Assembly (NCBI RefSeq): GCF_001418015.1
Contig: NZ_LIQG01000032.1
Span: 186,001 to 250,000, forward strand
Direction: 5' to 3'
Origin: Lacinutrix mariniflava
GTDB lineage: Bacteria; Bacteroidota; Bacteroidia; Flavobacteriales; Flavobacteriaceae
Length of the DNA stretch: 64,000 nucleotides
The first letter of the stretch is position 1, and each line of letters starts with the position of its first letter. The notes beneath the pieces were generated by a model that saw only the letters and a program-made list of their open reading frames with translations, had not been told where the DNA came from and searched no databases. Position numbers and translations under genes: made by a program. Shown one piece after another: positions 8,842-17,195 of this stretch.

Positions 8842-9600
8842 CTATCTTGTAAAGACTAAATGGTTTTCGGTAGATAGTTCGTCGCTTAAACCGTAACCTT
8901 CTAATGTAAATCCTTTTAAGTCGTTTATTGTTTTAGCATCTGTATCTACAATATATCTTGCCATTAAACCTCTCGCTAATTTAGCATAAAAGGCAACAAT
9001 TTTATATTTACCGTCTTTAAATTCTTTAAAATCGACAGTAACAATTGGTACTTTAAGAGCTTTAATATCTACTGCTTTAAAGTATTCCTTACTTGCTAAG
9101 TTTACAAAAACCTCATCGTCTTCTAATTCTTCGTTTAAAGCTGATACGACATCTTTTTTCCAGAATTCGTAAAGGTTTTTATTGTTTCCAACTGGGAGTT
9201 TTGTTCCCATTTCTAACCTGTAGGCTTGCATTAAATCTAATGGTTTAAGCACACCGTATAAACCTGAAAGGATTCTAACTTTATCTTGTAAAACTTTTAT
9301 TTTATCGCTTGATATTGTATAGGCATCTAGTCCTTTATAAACATCACCACTAAAGGCATAAACAGCTTGCCTTGCGTTTTCTTTTGTAAATGGTAATTCC
9401 CATTCTTGATTACGCTCGTAATTTAACTGCCCTAAAGCGTCGCTTACATGCATAAGCTCCGAAATTCCTTTAGCTGATTGTTTTTTAAGTACTTTATTTA
9501 AACGCTCAGATTGTTTTAAAAACTGAGCTTCTGTTGTTTGTTCTGTTGGTAATTCTGTTTTAAAATCTAACGATTTTGCTGGTGATAATACTAGTTTCAT
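8842..9600 (-). CDS. yaaA: Peroxide stress protein YaaA
   Basis: 252 residues, full length for the YaaA/DUF328 family. It begins MKLVLSPAKSLDF, the family's hallmark, and contains YAFSGDVYKGLDA, LSGLYGVLKPLDLMQAYRLEMGT and FYAKLARGLMARYIV. In E. coli, YaaA limits intracellular free iron and so protects DNA and proteins during hydrogen peroxide stress; the fold binds DNA in vitro. No OxyR-type site was recognised. The gene appears to be monocistronic, with a dispersed repeat upstream. Confidence 0.93.
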   Translation of the reverse strand: MKLVLSPAKSLDFKTELPTEQTTEAQFLKQSERLNKVLKKQSAKGISELMHVSDALGQLNYERNQEWELPFTKENARQAVYAFSGDVYKGLDAYTISSDKIKVLQDKVRILSGLYGVLKPLDLMQAYRLEMGTKLPVGNNKNLYEFWKKDVVSALNEELEDDEVFVNLASKEYFKAVDIKALKVPIVTVDFKEFKDGKYKIVAFYAKLARGLMARYIVDTDAKTINDLKGFTLEGYGLSDELSTENHLVFTR

Positions 9601-9702
9601 AAATTCTTTTTTCTGTTACGAATTTACAATTTACACTGTAAACAATAACCGCTATAAAAATGAATTGTTCTATACAATTATAGGTATTCATTATAGATTG
9701 TC

Positions 9703-9786
9703 TGCGTTAAGGATTGATGCGGCATCCTTTTTTGAGGCACGAAAAAAAAGATATAGCGGAAAGCCTGACCTTTAGGTAACGCCCAA
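9703..9786 (+). repeat. Dispersed intergenic repeat, copy B
   Basis: The clearest copy: TGCGTTAAGGATTGATGCGG, CATCCTTTTTT, then AAAAAAGATATAGCGG and GACCTTTAGGTAACGCCCAA. It shares these blocks with 3,280-3,438 and 56,837-56,880. It abuts the stop codon of the pseudouridine synthase gene. This type of sequence is widespread between genes in Bacteroidota; no function is known to me. Confidence 0.7.
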
Positions 9787-10833
9787 CTAAGCCTCTAAAT
9801 GCGTACTATAACCTCTCCACTTCTCTATACATTCGTGCATGTCTTGAGGTATGGGAGCTTCGAAACTCATAAACTCATTTGTTTCTGGATGCACAAACCC
9901 TAAGGTTTTTGCGTGTAGTGCTTGGCGTGGTAATATTTTAAAGCAGTTGTCTACAAACTGTTTGTACTTAGTAAATGTTGTGCCTTTTAGAATACGTTCG
10001 CCTCCATAACGCTCGTCGTTAAACAACGTGTGACCAATATGTTTCATGTGTACACGAATTTGGTGTGTTCTACCAGTTTCTAGTTTACATGCTACTAAGG
10101 TAACATAGGTTAAACGCTCTAAAACTTTATAATGCGTTACTGCGTGTCTTCCTTTGTCTGCATCATCGTCGAAAAAGACAGTGTTTTGTAATCTGTTTTT
10201 AGGGTGACGACCAATGTTACCTTCTATGGTACCTTCGTCTTCTTTCATGTTTCCCCAAACAATTGCAACGTACTCGCGCTCGCTAGTTTTGTCTTTAAAT
10301 TGCTTAGATAAATGTGCCATTGCCTTTTCGGTTTTAGCAACTACTAACAATCCGCTAGTGTCTTTATCTATTCTATGTACTAAACCTGGTCTATCGCTTG
10401 AATTTTTAGGAAGATTTTCGAAATGATAAATTAAACCATTTATTAATGTTCCAGAGTAGTTTCCATGTCCTGGATGTACTACAATACCTGCTGGTTTATT
10501 AACGACTAATAGTGTTTCGTCTTCGTAAACGATATCTAAAGGCATGTCTTCACCAACCAATAAATTCTCGAAAGGAGGATGCGCTAATAGTACACGAATT
10601 TTATCTTCTGGTTTAACCTTATAATTAGATTTTACAGGAACATCGTTTACATAAATATTGCCTTCTTTTGCAGACTCTTGAATTTTATTTCTAGTTGCAT
10701 TTTCTACTTTATTCATTAACCATTTATCGATACGTAAAGGTGATTGCCCTTTATCTGCAATAAATGAAAAATGCTCGTAACGCGTTTCTCCAGCTTCGTT
10801 TTGCTCTGGTAATTGTGGTGTATATTTATCCAT
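9787..10833 (-). CDS. RluA-family rRNA pseudouridine synthase
   Basis: 348 residues. An S4 RNA-binding domain (residues about 30-95: RIDKWLMNKVENATRNKIQ) precedes the catalytic domain with HRIDKDTSGLLVVAKT, whose Asp is the catalytic residue, and the late motif GRTHQIRVHMKHIGHTLFND. This is the RluD-like architecture, which in E. coli isomerises uridines in helix 69 of 23S rRNA. Exact target positions cannot be read from the sequence. The PASTA gene ends seven bases upstream on the same strand, so both are in one operon, a pairing common in Bacteroidota. Confidence 0.93.
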   Translation of the reverse strand: MDKYTPQLPEQNEAGETRYEHFSFIADKGQSPLRIDKWLMNKVENATRNKIQESAKEGNIYVNDVPVKSNYKVKPEDKIRVLLAHPPFENLLVGEDMPLDIVYEDETLLVVNKPAGIVVHPGHGNYSGTLINGLIYHFENLPKNSSDRPGLVHRIDKDTSGLLVVAKTEKAMAHLSKQFKDKTSEREYVAIVWGNMKEDEGTIEGNIGRHPKNRLQNTVFFDDDADKGRHAVTHYKVLERLTYVTLVACKLETGRTHQIRVHMKHIGHTLFNDERYGGERILKGTTFTKYKQFVDNCFKILPRQALHAKTLGFVHPETNEFMSFEAPIPQDMHECIEKWRGYSTHLEA

Positions 10834-10840
10834 TTATAAT

Positions 10841-11398
10841 TTAGTTAGGACGGTTACCGTTTCCTAAAACAACATCTATTTTAGAGTGTTTTGGTAGTAA
10901 AGTCCCAGGTTTTAAAACCTTGCCTTCAAATCTTAAGCTTAATACTTCGTCTTTACCAATATTATCTATGTATGTTTTCTTTCCAATTTCAAAATTCAAA
11001 GCCTCTAAAGTAGGTCTTCCTTGACGAAACGTACGGTTAATAATATTTGGTACAGGAATTTTTCTATATCCTGAAGGATTAAGTGTTAGGTATATTTTTC
11101 TATTTTCTTTTACATTCTCTCCAGCTGGAGGATCTTGCTCTATTACAGAGTATCTAGGATAGTCTGGATTAAAATTTGCCGAATCTTGAATTTCCATAAC
11201 TAGGTTATTTTCGTTTAATTCAATTTTAGCAACATCAATAGACTTTCCTGTTAAATTTGGAACCGTTTCAAAGTCACCATGATTAGTAGTGATATTAAGC
11301 CATTTAAAAATAATGAAGCACAAAATTAATAATGCAACTAAAGCTAAACCTAGTTGCTTAAAAAACGTTTTACTCGTTAGAAATTTAATAATACTCAT
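10841..11398 (-). CDS. PASTA-domain membrane protein
   Basis: 185 residues. A single membrane helix near residues 15-33 (LGLALVALLILCFIIFKWL) anchors two PASTA modules in the periplasm (residues about 40-105 and 108-180; VPNLTGKSIDVAKIELNENN and IPVPNIINRTFRQGRPTLEALN). PASTA modules usually sense or bind cell-wall fragments on penicillin-binding proteins and PknB-type kinases; here there is no kinase or transpeptidase domain. It shares an operon with the pseudouridine synthase and lies divergent from ddl, a cell-wall gene, which supports a wall-related role. Confidence 0.85.
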   Translation of the reverse strand: MSIIKFLTSKTFFKQLGLALVALLILCFIIFKWLNITTNHGDFETVPNLTGKSIDVAKIELNENNLVMEIQDSANFNPDYPRYSVIEQDPPAGENVKENRKIYLTLNPSGYRKIPVPNIINRTFRQGRPTLEALNFEIGKKTYIDNIGKDEVLSLRFEGKVLKPGTLLPKHSKIDVVLGNGNRPN

Positions 11399-11461
11399 TG
11401 GTTGATTTTAATTAAAAAGAGTTTAAACCTTTATTGTTATTTTTATAACTAAAAAGGTATG

Positions 11462-11469
11462 CAAATATA
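11462..11469 (-). promoter_or_regulatory. -7 promoter element of the PASTA-rluA operon
   Basis: The minus strand reads TATATTTG (TAnnTTTG), 64 bases before the PASTA gene start. The remainder of 11,399-11,693 holds no gene; a small hairpin (TTCCG-TCTACG-CGGAA, 11,661-11,676) lies just ahead of ddl. Confidence 0.5.
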
Positions 11470-11693
11470 TAAAAACAAAAAGGTTTTCGTTTGCTATAAA
11501 ATAAATGATATTTTAGCTAAACAAATAAATTTTGGCGTTTAATAAATTGCGTCCTATAATTTATACGAAGTTTAACGGTTTTAGGACTACCGCTGGAGTT
11601 TAAATTAAACGATAGTCGAAATACAGAAAACTAGAGATATTAAAATAAATTAATAAGATTTTCCGTCTACGCGGAAATAAAAAAAATATAACA

Positions 11694-12668
11694 TTGAAAA
11701 AAAATATTGCCATAATAATGGGTGGTTATTCTAGCGAGTACCAAATTTCTTTAAAAAGTGGAAACGTTGTTTACAATACTTTAGACAAGGAAAAGTATAA
11801 CGTGTATCGCATTCATATATTTAAAGACAAATGGGTTTTTGTTGATGCTTACGATGCTGAATTCTCTATCGATAGAAATGATTTTTCTGTTTTAGTAAAT
11901 GAAACTAAAATTACATTTGATTGTGTTTTTAATGCTATTCATGGTTCGCCGGGAGAGGATGGTTTTATGCAATCTTATTTCGAGCTTATTGGTATGCCAC
12001 AAACTAGCTGTAATGCTTACCAAGCCGCATTAACTTTTAATAAGCGTGATTGCTTAAGTGTACTAAAACCTTATGGCATTTTAACTGCCGAAAGTTATTA
12101 CCTTAATTTAGGAGATGTTATTAACGAACAAGAAATTATTGCAAAAGTAGGTTTACCTTGTTTTGTAAAAGCCAATAAAGCTGGTAGTAGTTTTGGAATT
12201 TCTAAAGTGCATAAAAAAGAGGCATTACAAGCTGCAATAGAAAATTCTTTTAAAGAAGACGATGAGATTATTATAGAATCTTTTCTAGACGGAACAGAGG
12301 TTTCGGTTGGCGTAATTACTTTTAAAGGTGAAACTAAAGTATTACCAATTACTGAAATTGTAAGCGAAAACGACTTTTTCGATTATGAAGCGAAATACCT
12401 TGGTAAGTCTCAAGAAATTACGCCTGCAAGATTATCTAAAGCACAAGAAGACAAAGTAAATACACTTGCAAAAAAGGTTTACGAGGTTTTAAAAATGAAA
12501 GGCTTCTCTAGAAGTGAATTTATTTTTAAAGATGGAGAACCGCATTTATTAGAAGTAAATACTGTTCCTGGTTTAACCAACGAAAGTATTTTGCCACAAC
12601 AAGCTGCAGAAGCTGGTATTTCTATGGCTGAATTATTTGAGAGCGCTATAGATGAAGCTTTGAAATAA
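11694..12668 (+). CDS. ddl: D-alanine--D-alanine ligase
   Basis: Joins two D-alanines with ATP for peptidoglycan precursor synthesis, in the cytoplasm. 324 residues with the ATP-grasp fold: NIAIIMGGYSSEYQISLKSG, FNAIHGSPGEDG, VKANKAGSSFGISKV, EVSVGVI, and the C-terminal LLEVNTVPGLTNESILPQ with its metal-binding and substrate residues. I kept the TTG start because the next ATG (codon 9) would remove the first beta strand. Upstream is a 16-base hairpin but no perfect -7 element. Confidence 0.95.
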   Translation: MKKNIAIIMGGYSSEYQISLKSGNVVYNTLDKEKYNVYRIHIFKDKWVFVDAYDAEFSIDRNDFSVLVNETKITFDCVFNAIHGSPGEDGFMQSYFELIGMPQTSCNAYQAALTFNKRDCLSVLKPYGILTAESYYLNLGDVINEQEIIAKVGLPCFVKANKAGSSFGISKVHKKEALQAAIENSFKEDDEIIIESFLDGTEVSVGVITFKGETKVLPITEIVSENDFFDYEAKYLGKSQEITPARLSKAQEDKVNTLAKKVYEVLKMKGFSRSEFIFKDGEPHLLEVNTVPGLTNESILPQQAAEAGISMAELFESAIDEALK

Positions 12669-12723
12669 TCAAGATAGAGGCCTGCTCTTGGCTTGAATAA
12701 CCATTTAATCCTTATTTTTGAAT

Positions 12724-13179
12724 ATGAAAAAAGCTCTATTTCCAGGATCCTTTGATCCCTTAACATTAGGTCATTATGATATTATTAAACGAGGTGTCAC
12801 ACTTTTTGACGAAGTAATTGTAGCTATAGGTGTTAATTCTGATAAAAAATATATGTTTTCTTTAGAGGAACGCAAGGAATTTATTGAAGATACTTTTAAA
12901 GATGAACCAAAAGTAAAAGTGGTTACTTATAAAGGATTAACTGTTCATTTTTGTCAAAAAATTGGTGTTGATTTTATATTACGTGGTTTAAGGAATCCAG
13001 CCGATTTCGAGTTTGAAAAAGCAATTGCGCACACTAATAGAGATTTATCTACTATAGAAACTGTGTTTCTTTTAACAGCAGCACGTACAAGTTATATTTC
13101 ATCTTCTATAGTTCGTGATGTTATTCGAAATGATGGAGATTATACTAAGCTGGTGCCAAGCAGCGTAAGGGTTAAATAA
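12724..13179 (+). CDS. coaD: Phosphopantetheine adenylyltransferase
   Basis: Transfers AMP from ATP to 4'-phosphopantetheine, the penultimate step of coenzyme A synthesis. 151 residues, normal. Motifs: ALFPGSFDPLTLGHYDII (TxGH nucleotidyltransferase motif), FILRGLRNPADFEFE, and YISSSIVRD (ISSxxVR motif). I chose the ATG at 12,724; a TTG two codons earlier is possible but the family begins at MKKALFPGSFDP. It follows ddl by 55 bases and is probably cotranscribed. Its stop codon touches the end of the convergent histidine kinase gene. Confidence 0.96.
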   Translation: MKKALFPGSFDPLTLGHYDIIKRGVTLFDEVIVAIGVNSDKKYMFSLEERKEFIEDTFKDEPKVKVVTYKGLTVHFCQKIGVDFILRGLRNPADFEFEKAIAHTNRDLSTIETVFLLTAARTSYISSSIVRDVIRNDGDYTKLVPSSVRVK

Positions 13180-15333
13180 TTATTTAATTAATTTACTAAT
13201 AGTTATAATTAAATCTTTATTAAAGAAAGGTTTTAAGACATAGTCATCTATTTCAGAATCCTTAATTTTAACCTCTACCTCTTCTAATGACGCAGCAGTA
13301 AGAGCTACAATGACAATGTTTTTATTAAATTCTCTTATTAATTTAGAGGTTTCATAACCATCTAATTGCGGCATATGTAAATCCATTAAAACGCAATCAA
13401 AACCTCCATTTCTAATAAGTTCAATTGCCTTTCTACCACTATCAACAACTTCAGACTTTAAATTAAAGTTTTCTAGAACTTTTCTGGTAACTAGTTGATT
13501 GATTTTATTATCGTCTACAATTAAGAACTTACAGTCTTTAATTTTCTCTAACCCTCTTTCGACATCTAATTCTACACCATTTGAAGTTGCAATTTTATCA
13601 AAACTCAAATCAAAAGAGAAAGAGGAACCCACGCCTAATTCACTTTTTAATAATACATTACCTCCCATTACAGAGACTAGCCTTTTAACAATTGACAAAC
13701 CTAATCCTGTACCTTTGTGTGTTTGATCTTTACTCGCGTGTTCTTGATAAAAATCTTCAAATACCTGAGACTGTTTTTCTATAGGAATACCTTGACCATC
13801 ATCTGTAACATTAAAATGGAGTTTAACTATACCCTTGTCATTTTTAAGCAAGAATATCTCAACAGTTATATTTCCATTATTAGTAAATTTTATTCCATTA
13901 GATATTAAGTTTATTAAAACCTGTGAAAGCTTGAACGAATCACCTCCTACTGTTTTAGGAATATTATCATCATATTTTAAATGAATTTTATTATTACTAG
14001 ACCTAAGCGCATATTCTAAGCTTTCAATAACATTTGTAATTAAAAGTTTTAATTCAAAATTTAGAGACTCTGCTCTCATCTTTCCAGATTCTACTTTATT
14101 TAATTGAAGCACATTATTAATTAATGCTAATAAATGATTTCCTGAAAACTTTAATGACTCTAAATACTCTTCATGCTTTGCATTCGTATTTTCCCTTAAC
14201 AAAATGTTAGACAACTCAACAACAGCATATAAAGGCGTTCTTAACTCATGGCTAATTTCTGAATAAAAATCGCTTTTAACACTCGACAAATGCTCTGCAA
14301 TGTCTTTAGCTTGCTTTAACTGTGTATTTCTCTTTATTATTAAATAAGTAGTGAGCAATAATAAGCAAGTTAACAATATTAAAAGCAGATTATAATTATA
14401 AAATTTAGATAATTGGGCTTCTCTAATGTTTTTCTCTTTTGTTAAATAACTAAGCTCTTCTTCACTCTCCTTCACCTTATATCTTGCCTCTATATTTTTA
14501 GCAAGCGCCATATTATCTAACTTATTAATAGAATCCTTAATCTCAAGGTATTTATCCATCATAAAAAGAGCGTGTCTATAGCTTTTGTCCTCTTTATACA
14601 ATTTTGTTCTTTTACTATAGATTTCTTCTTTTGAATGCAAATACTTTTCATTATTTGCTAAATCTATTGCTTTTTGAAAATACAATTCAGACTCCGTAAA
14701 TCGTTTTAATTTATGAAATGCATAGCCAAAACTTAAATAAATCTCTCCATAAATATGATCACTTTTTGGATCTAAACCTAAAATTATAGCAGAGTCCAAA
14801 GCGTCGTACAAATACTCTAATCCTTCTTTATAATTATTGGAATGCTCTATTAAGTTTTTACCAATGTTAACTTTTGCGTAGATTACATACTTATGCGGTT
14901 TATCTAACTCTAGCACATCAATTGCCTTTTTGTATGCTTTGTTGGCTTCGTCAATCATGCCAAAGTCTTCATAAGTCACTCCAATATCATTATATATCAA
15001 AACAATATTTAATGTATCTTTTGCTTTTATAAAATAATCACGTGCTTTAAAAGAGTATTCGAAAGCCTTATCTTTATCCTTTAATTCTGCATAAGAAAAT
15101 GCTAAGCCATTAAAAGATTTACCTATTAGCTCATACCTTTCCGAACCTTCAATATATTCTAAAGTTTGTGTTGCTATCTCTATAGCCTTACCATATTCTC
15201 CCTTATTATTTAATTCGTTTACGTATTTGAGAACCGTATTGATTGAATCATTTTCTCTTTCTGTAATCTCTTGTGCTTGAAGAAATAAAGACGTATTTAA
15301 AAGGAGTATTATAATGTATAATACATATTTCAT
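13180..15333 (-). CDS. TPR hybrid sensor histidine kinase / response regulator
   Basis: 717 residues. A signal peptide precedes TPR repeats in the periplasm (residues about 30-270), then a coiled segment and one membrane helix (about 316-335). The cytoplasmic part has a HisKA domain with the phospho-accepting His362 (SEISHELRTPL), a HATPase_c domain with the N box (LINLISNGIKF) and G boxes (DDGQGI, GTGLGLSIVKRL), and a C-terminal receiver domain with VDDNKINQLV, Asp651 (MDLHMP) and the Lys in YVLKPF. Phosphate likely moves from His362 to Asp651 and then to an unseen phosphotransfer protein; the orphan Hpt protein at 59,040 is one candidate. No DNA-binding output is present. Confidence 0.92.
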   Translation of the reverse strand: MKYVLYIIILLLNTSLFLQAQEITERENDSINTVLKYVNELNNKGEYGKAIEIATQTLEYIEGSERYELIGKSFNGLAFSYAELKDKDKAFEYSFKARDYFIKAKDTLNIVLIYNDIGVTYEDFGMIDEANKAYKKAIDVLELDKPHKYVIYAKVNIGKNLIEHSNNYKEGLEYLYDALDSAIILGLDPKSDHIYGEIYLSFGYAFHKLKRFTESELYFQKAIDLANNEKYLHSKEEIYSKRTKLYKEDKSYRHALFMMDKYLEIKDSINKLDNMALAKNIEARYKVKESEEELSYLTKEKNIREAQLSKFYNYNLLLILLTCLLLLTTYLIIKRNTQLKQAKDIAEHLSSVKSDFYSEISHELRTPLYAVVELSNILLRENTNAKHEEYLESLKFSGNHLLALINNVLQLNKVESGKMRAESLNFELKLLITNVIESLEYALRSSNNKIHLKYDDNIPKTVGGDSFKLSQVLINLISNGIKFTNNGNITVEIFLLKNDKGIVKLHFNVTDDGQGIPIEKQSQVFEDFYQEHASKDQTHKGTGLGLSIVKRLVSVMGGNVLLKSELGVGSSFSFDLSFDKIATSNGVELDVERGLEKIKDCKFLIVDDNKINQLVTRKVLENFNLKSEVVDSGRKAIELIRNGGFDCVLMDLHMPQLDGYETSKLIREFNKNIVIVALTAASLEEVEVKIKDSEIDDYVLKPFFNKDLIITISKLIK

Positions 15334-15435
15334 AAGTTAAATTTAGGGGCTAACAATATAGTAAACCTAAATCAAAAAAACAACTTAACTTCCAAAAACG
15401 ACACTTAAGCGATATGTTAAAAAAATGTTCAGTTA

Positions 15436-17097
15436 TTAGAATTTATATTCAGAAAGTGGTTTTGGAAACTCTTCCGGATTTGCAGCTAGATGATATCTTG
15501 GATCTTCGATATCTTCTATCACTACCTCTCTAAACTTAGGATTTGCCTTATACATAAGGATCTTACAATCTTCGCTTAAATGTTTAAGTTTTATTGTTTT
15601 GCCTTCAGCTTCATATTTTTCGACTAAATTAAAAATAGCTTCTAAAGCAGAATGATCACTAATACGAGATTCTACAAAATCAATCTCTACATTTTCAGGA
15701 TCGGTTTTAATATCAAACTTATCGTTAAAGGCTTGAATACTTCCAAAGAATAATGGACCCCAAATTTCGTAAACCTTAGTTCCATCTTCTTTAACACGTT
15801 TTCTTGCTCTAATTTTCTTAGCACTTTCCCAAGCAAATACTAAAGCCGAAATTATTACACCTACAAATACTGCAACTGCTAAATCTACAAACACTGTTAC
15901 TAAAGATACTGTAACAAGCACAATAGCATCAGACATTGGTATTTTTTTAAATATTCTAAAACTCGACCAAGCAAAAGTTTCTATAACCATCATAAACATG
16001 ACACCCACTAAAGCCGCAATTGGTACCATTTCTATTAATTTATCTGCAAATAGAATGAACGACAGCAAAGTAACTGCCATCATTATTCCAGATAAACGTC
16101 CACGTCCACCAGCATTTACATTAATTACGGTTTGACCAATCATACCACAACCACCTGTTCCACCAAATAAACCAGAAACAATATTACCGGCTCCTTGCGC
16201 AACGCATTCTCTATTCCCGTTTCCTCTTGTTTCGGTTAACTCATCGACTAAATTCATAGTCATTAAGGACTCTATTAATCCAACAGAAGCGGCTAAAAAC
16301 GCTGGTAAAGCGATAAATTTAAGTGTATCTAAGTTGAATGGTAACTTCTCCCAAAGCTCCATATTTGGTGTTGGAAATTCACCTTTTAAACCTGTTCCTC
16401 CGCCTTCAACAATATAAGATCCAACTGTAGAAACGTCCATATTAAAACCAATCACTATAAGACTGGTAACTAATATAGCTGTTAATGCAGCAGGTATTTT
16501 TTTAGTGATTTTTGGTAAACCCCAAATTATTGCCATGGTTAATAAAACAAGACCAATCATGATATATAATTCTGATCCTTGCATATAAGTACTTACATAC
16601 TCTTTAACTCCTGCCGATGAAACTTGTAAAGATTTATGCGAAAACATTTTTACTTGCGCCATAAATATAACGATAGATAAACCGTTAACAAAGCCCATCA
16701 TTACTGGATGCGGAATTAAACGCACAAAACGGCCTAGCTTAAATACACCTGCGAAAATTTGAATGATTCCCATTAGCACCACACAGGCCATTAAATAGAA
16801 GAAACCCATATTTTCTATAGGTATATCCATTAACATTCCCTTAGTGTGACCATCTGCAATCATAGTCACAAAAATCACCGCAACTGCACCAGCTGCTCCA
16901 GAAATTAAACCTGGTCTACCTCCAAAAATAGCAGTAATTAATCCTATAATAAATGCTCCAGACAAGGCCATTAATGGATCTATTTGTGCAACAAAAGCAA
17001 AAGCTACAACCTCAGGAATCATTGCTAAAGACACCGTTATTCCGGCTAAAACATCATCTTTTGCATTTGGTACTATTTTTCTAATAAACTCTGTCAT
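15436..17097 (-). CDS. SulP family anion transporter
   Basis: 553 residues, inner membrane. The N-terminal 400 residues contain about 12 membrane segments and SulP features (DVLAGITVSLAMIPEVVAFAFVA, GLISGAAGAVAVIFV, FGGTGGCGMIGQTVINVNAGG). A C-terminal STAS domain follows (residues about 440-540; PLFFGSIQAFNDKF, VEIDFVESRISDHSALEAI). SulP proteins carry sulfate, bicarbonate or other inorganic anions, often with sodium or protons; the substrate cannot be read here. The gene is monocistronic and divergent from the M14 peptidase gene. Confidence 0.93.
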   Translation of the reverse strand: MTEFIRKIVPNAKDDVLAGITVSLAMIPEVVAFAFVAQIDPLMALSGAFIIGLITAIFGGRPGLISGAAGAVAVIFVTMIADGHTKGMLMDIPIENMGFFYLMACVVLMGIIQIFAGVFKLGRFVRLIPHPVMMGFVNGLSIVIFMAQVKMFSHKSLQVSSAGVKEYVSTYMQGSELYIMIGLVLLTMAIIWGLPKITKKIPAALTAILVTSLIVIGFNMDVSTVGSYIVEGGGTGLKGEFPTPNMELWEKLPFNLDTLKFIALPAFLAASVGLIESLMTMNLVDELTETRGNGNRECVAQGAGNIVSGLFGGTGGCGMIGQTVINVNAGGRGRLSGIMMAVTLLSFILFADKLIEMVPIAALVGVMFMMVIETFAWSSFRIFKKIPMSDAIVLVTVSLVTVFVDLAVAVFVGVIISALVFAWESAKKIRARKRVKEDGTKVYEIWGPLFFGSIQAFNDKFDIKTDPENVEIDFVESRISDHSALEAIFNLVEKYEAEGKTIKLKHLSEDCKILMYKANPKFREVVIEDIEDPRYHLAANPEEFPKPLSEYKF

Positions 17098-17116
17098 TAT
17101 CTAATTTTTGAAGCTG

Positions 17117-17124
17117 CAAAAGTA
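17117..17124 (-). promoter_or_regulatory. -7 promoter element of the SulP gene
   Basis: The minus strand reads TACTTTTG (TAnnTTTG), 20 bases before the SulP start codon. Confidence 0.5.
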
Positions 17125-17158
17125 CGTTTAATTAATAGATACACAAAGTTGCAATTCC

Positions 17159-17166
17159 TATATTTG
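17159..17166 (+). promoter_or_regulatory. -7 promoter element of the M14 peptidase gene
   Basis: TATATTTG matches TAnnTTTG, 30 bases before the ATG. Together with the opposite element at 17,117 it makes this 98-base gap a compact divergent promoter region. Confidence 0.5.
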
Positions 17167-17195
17167 TTACATAATCTACTATTAAACCGTTCAAA

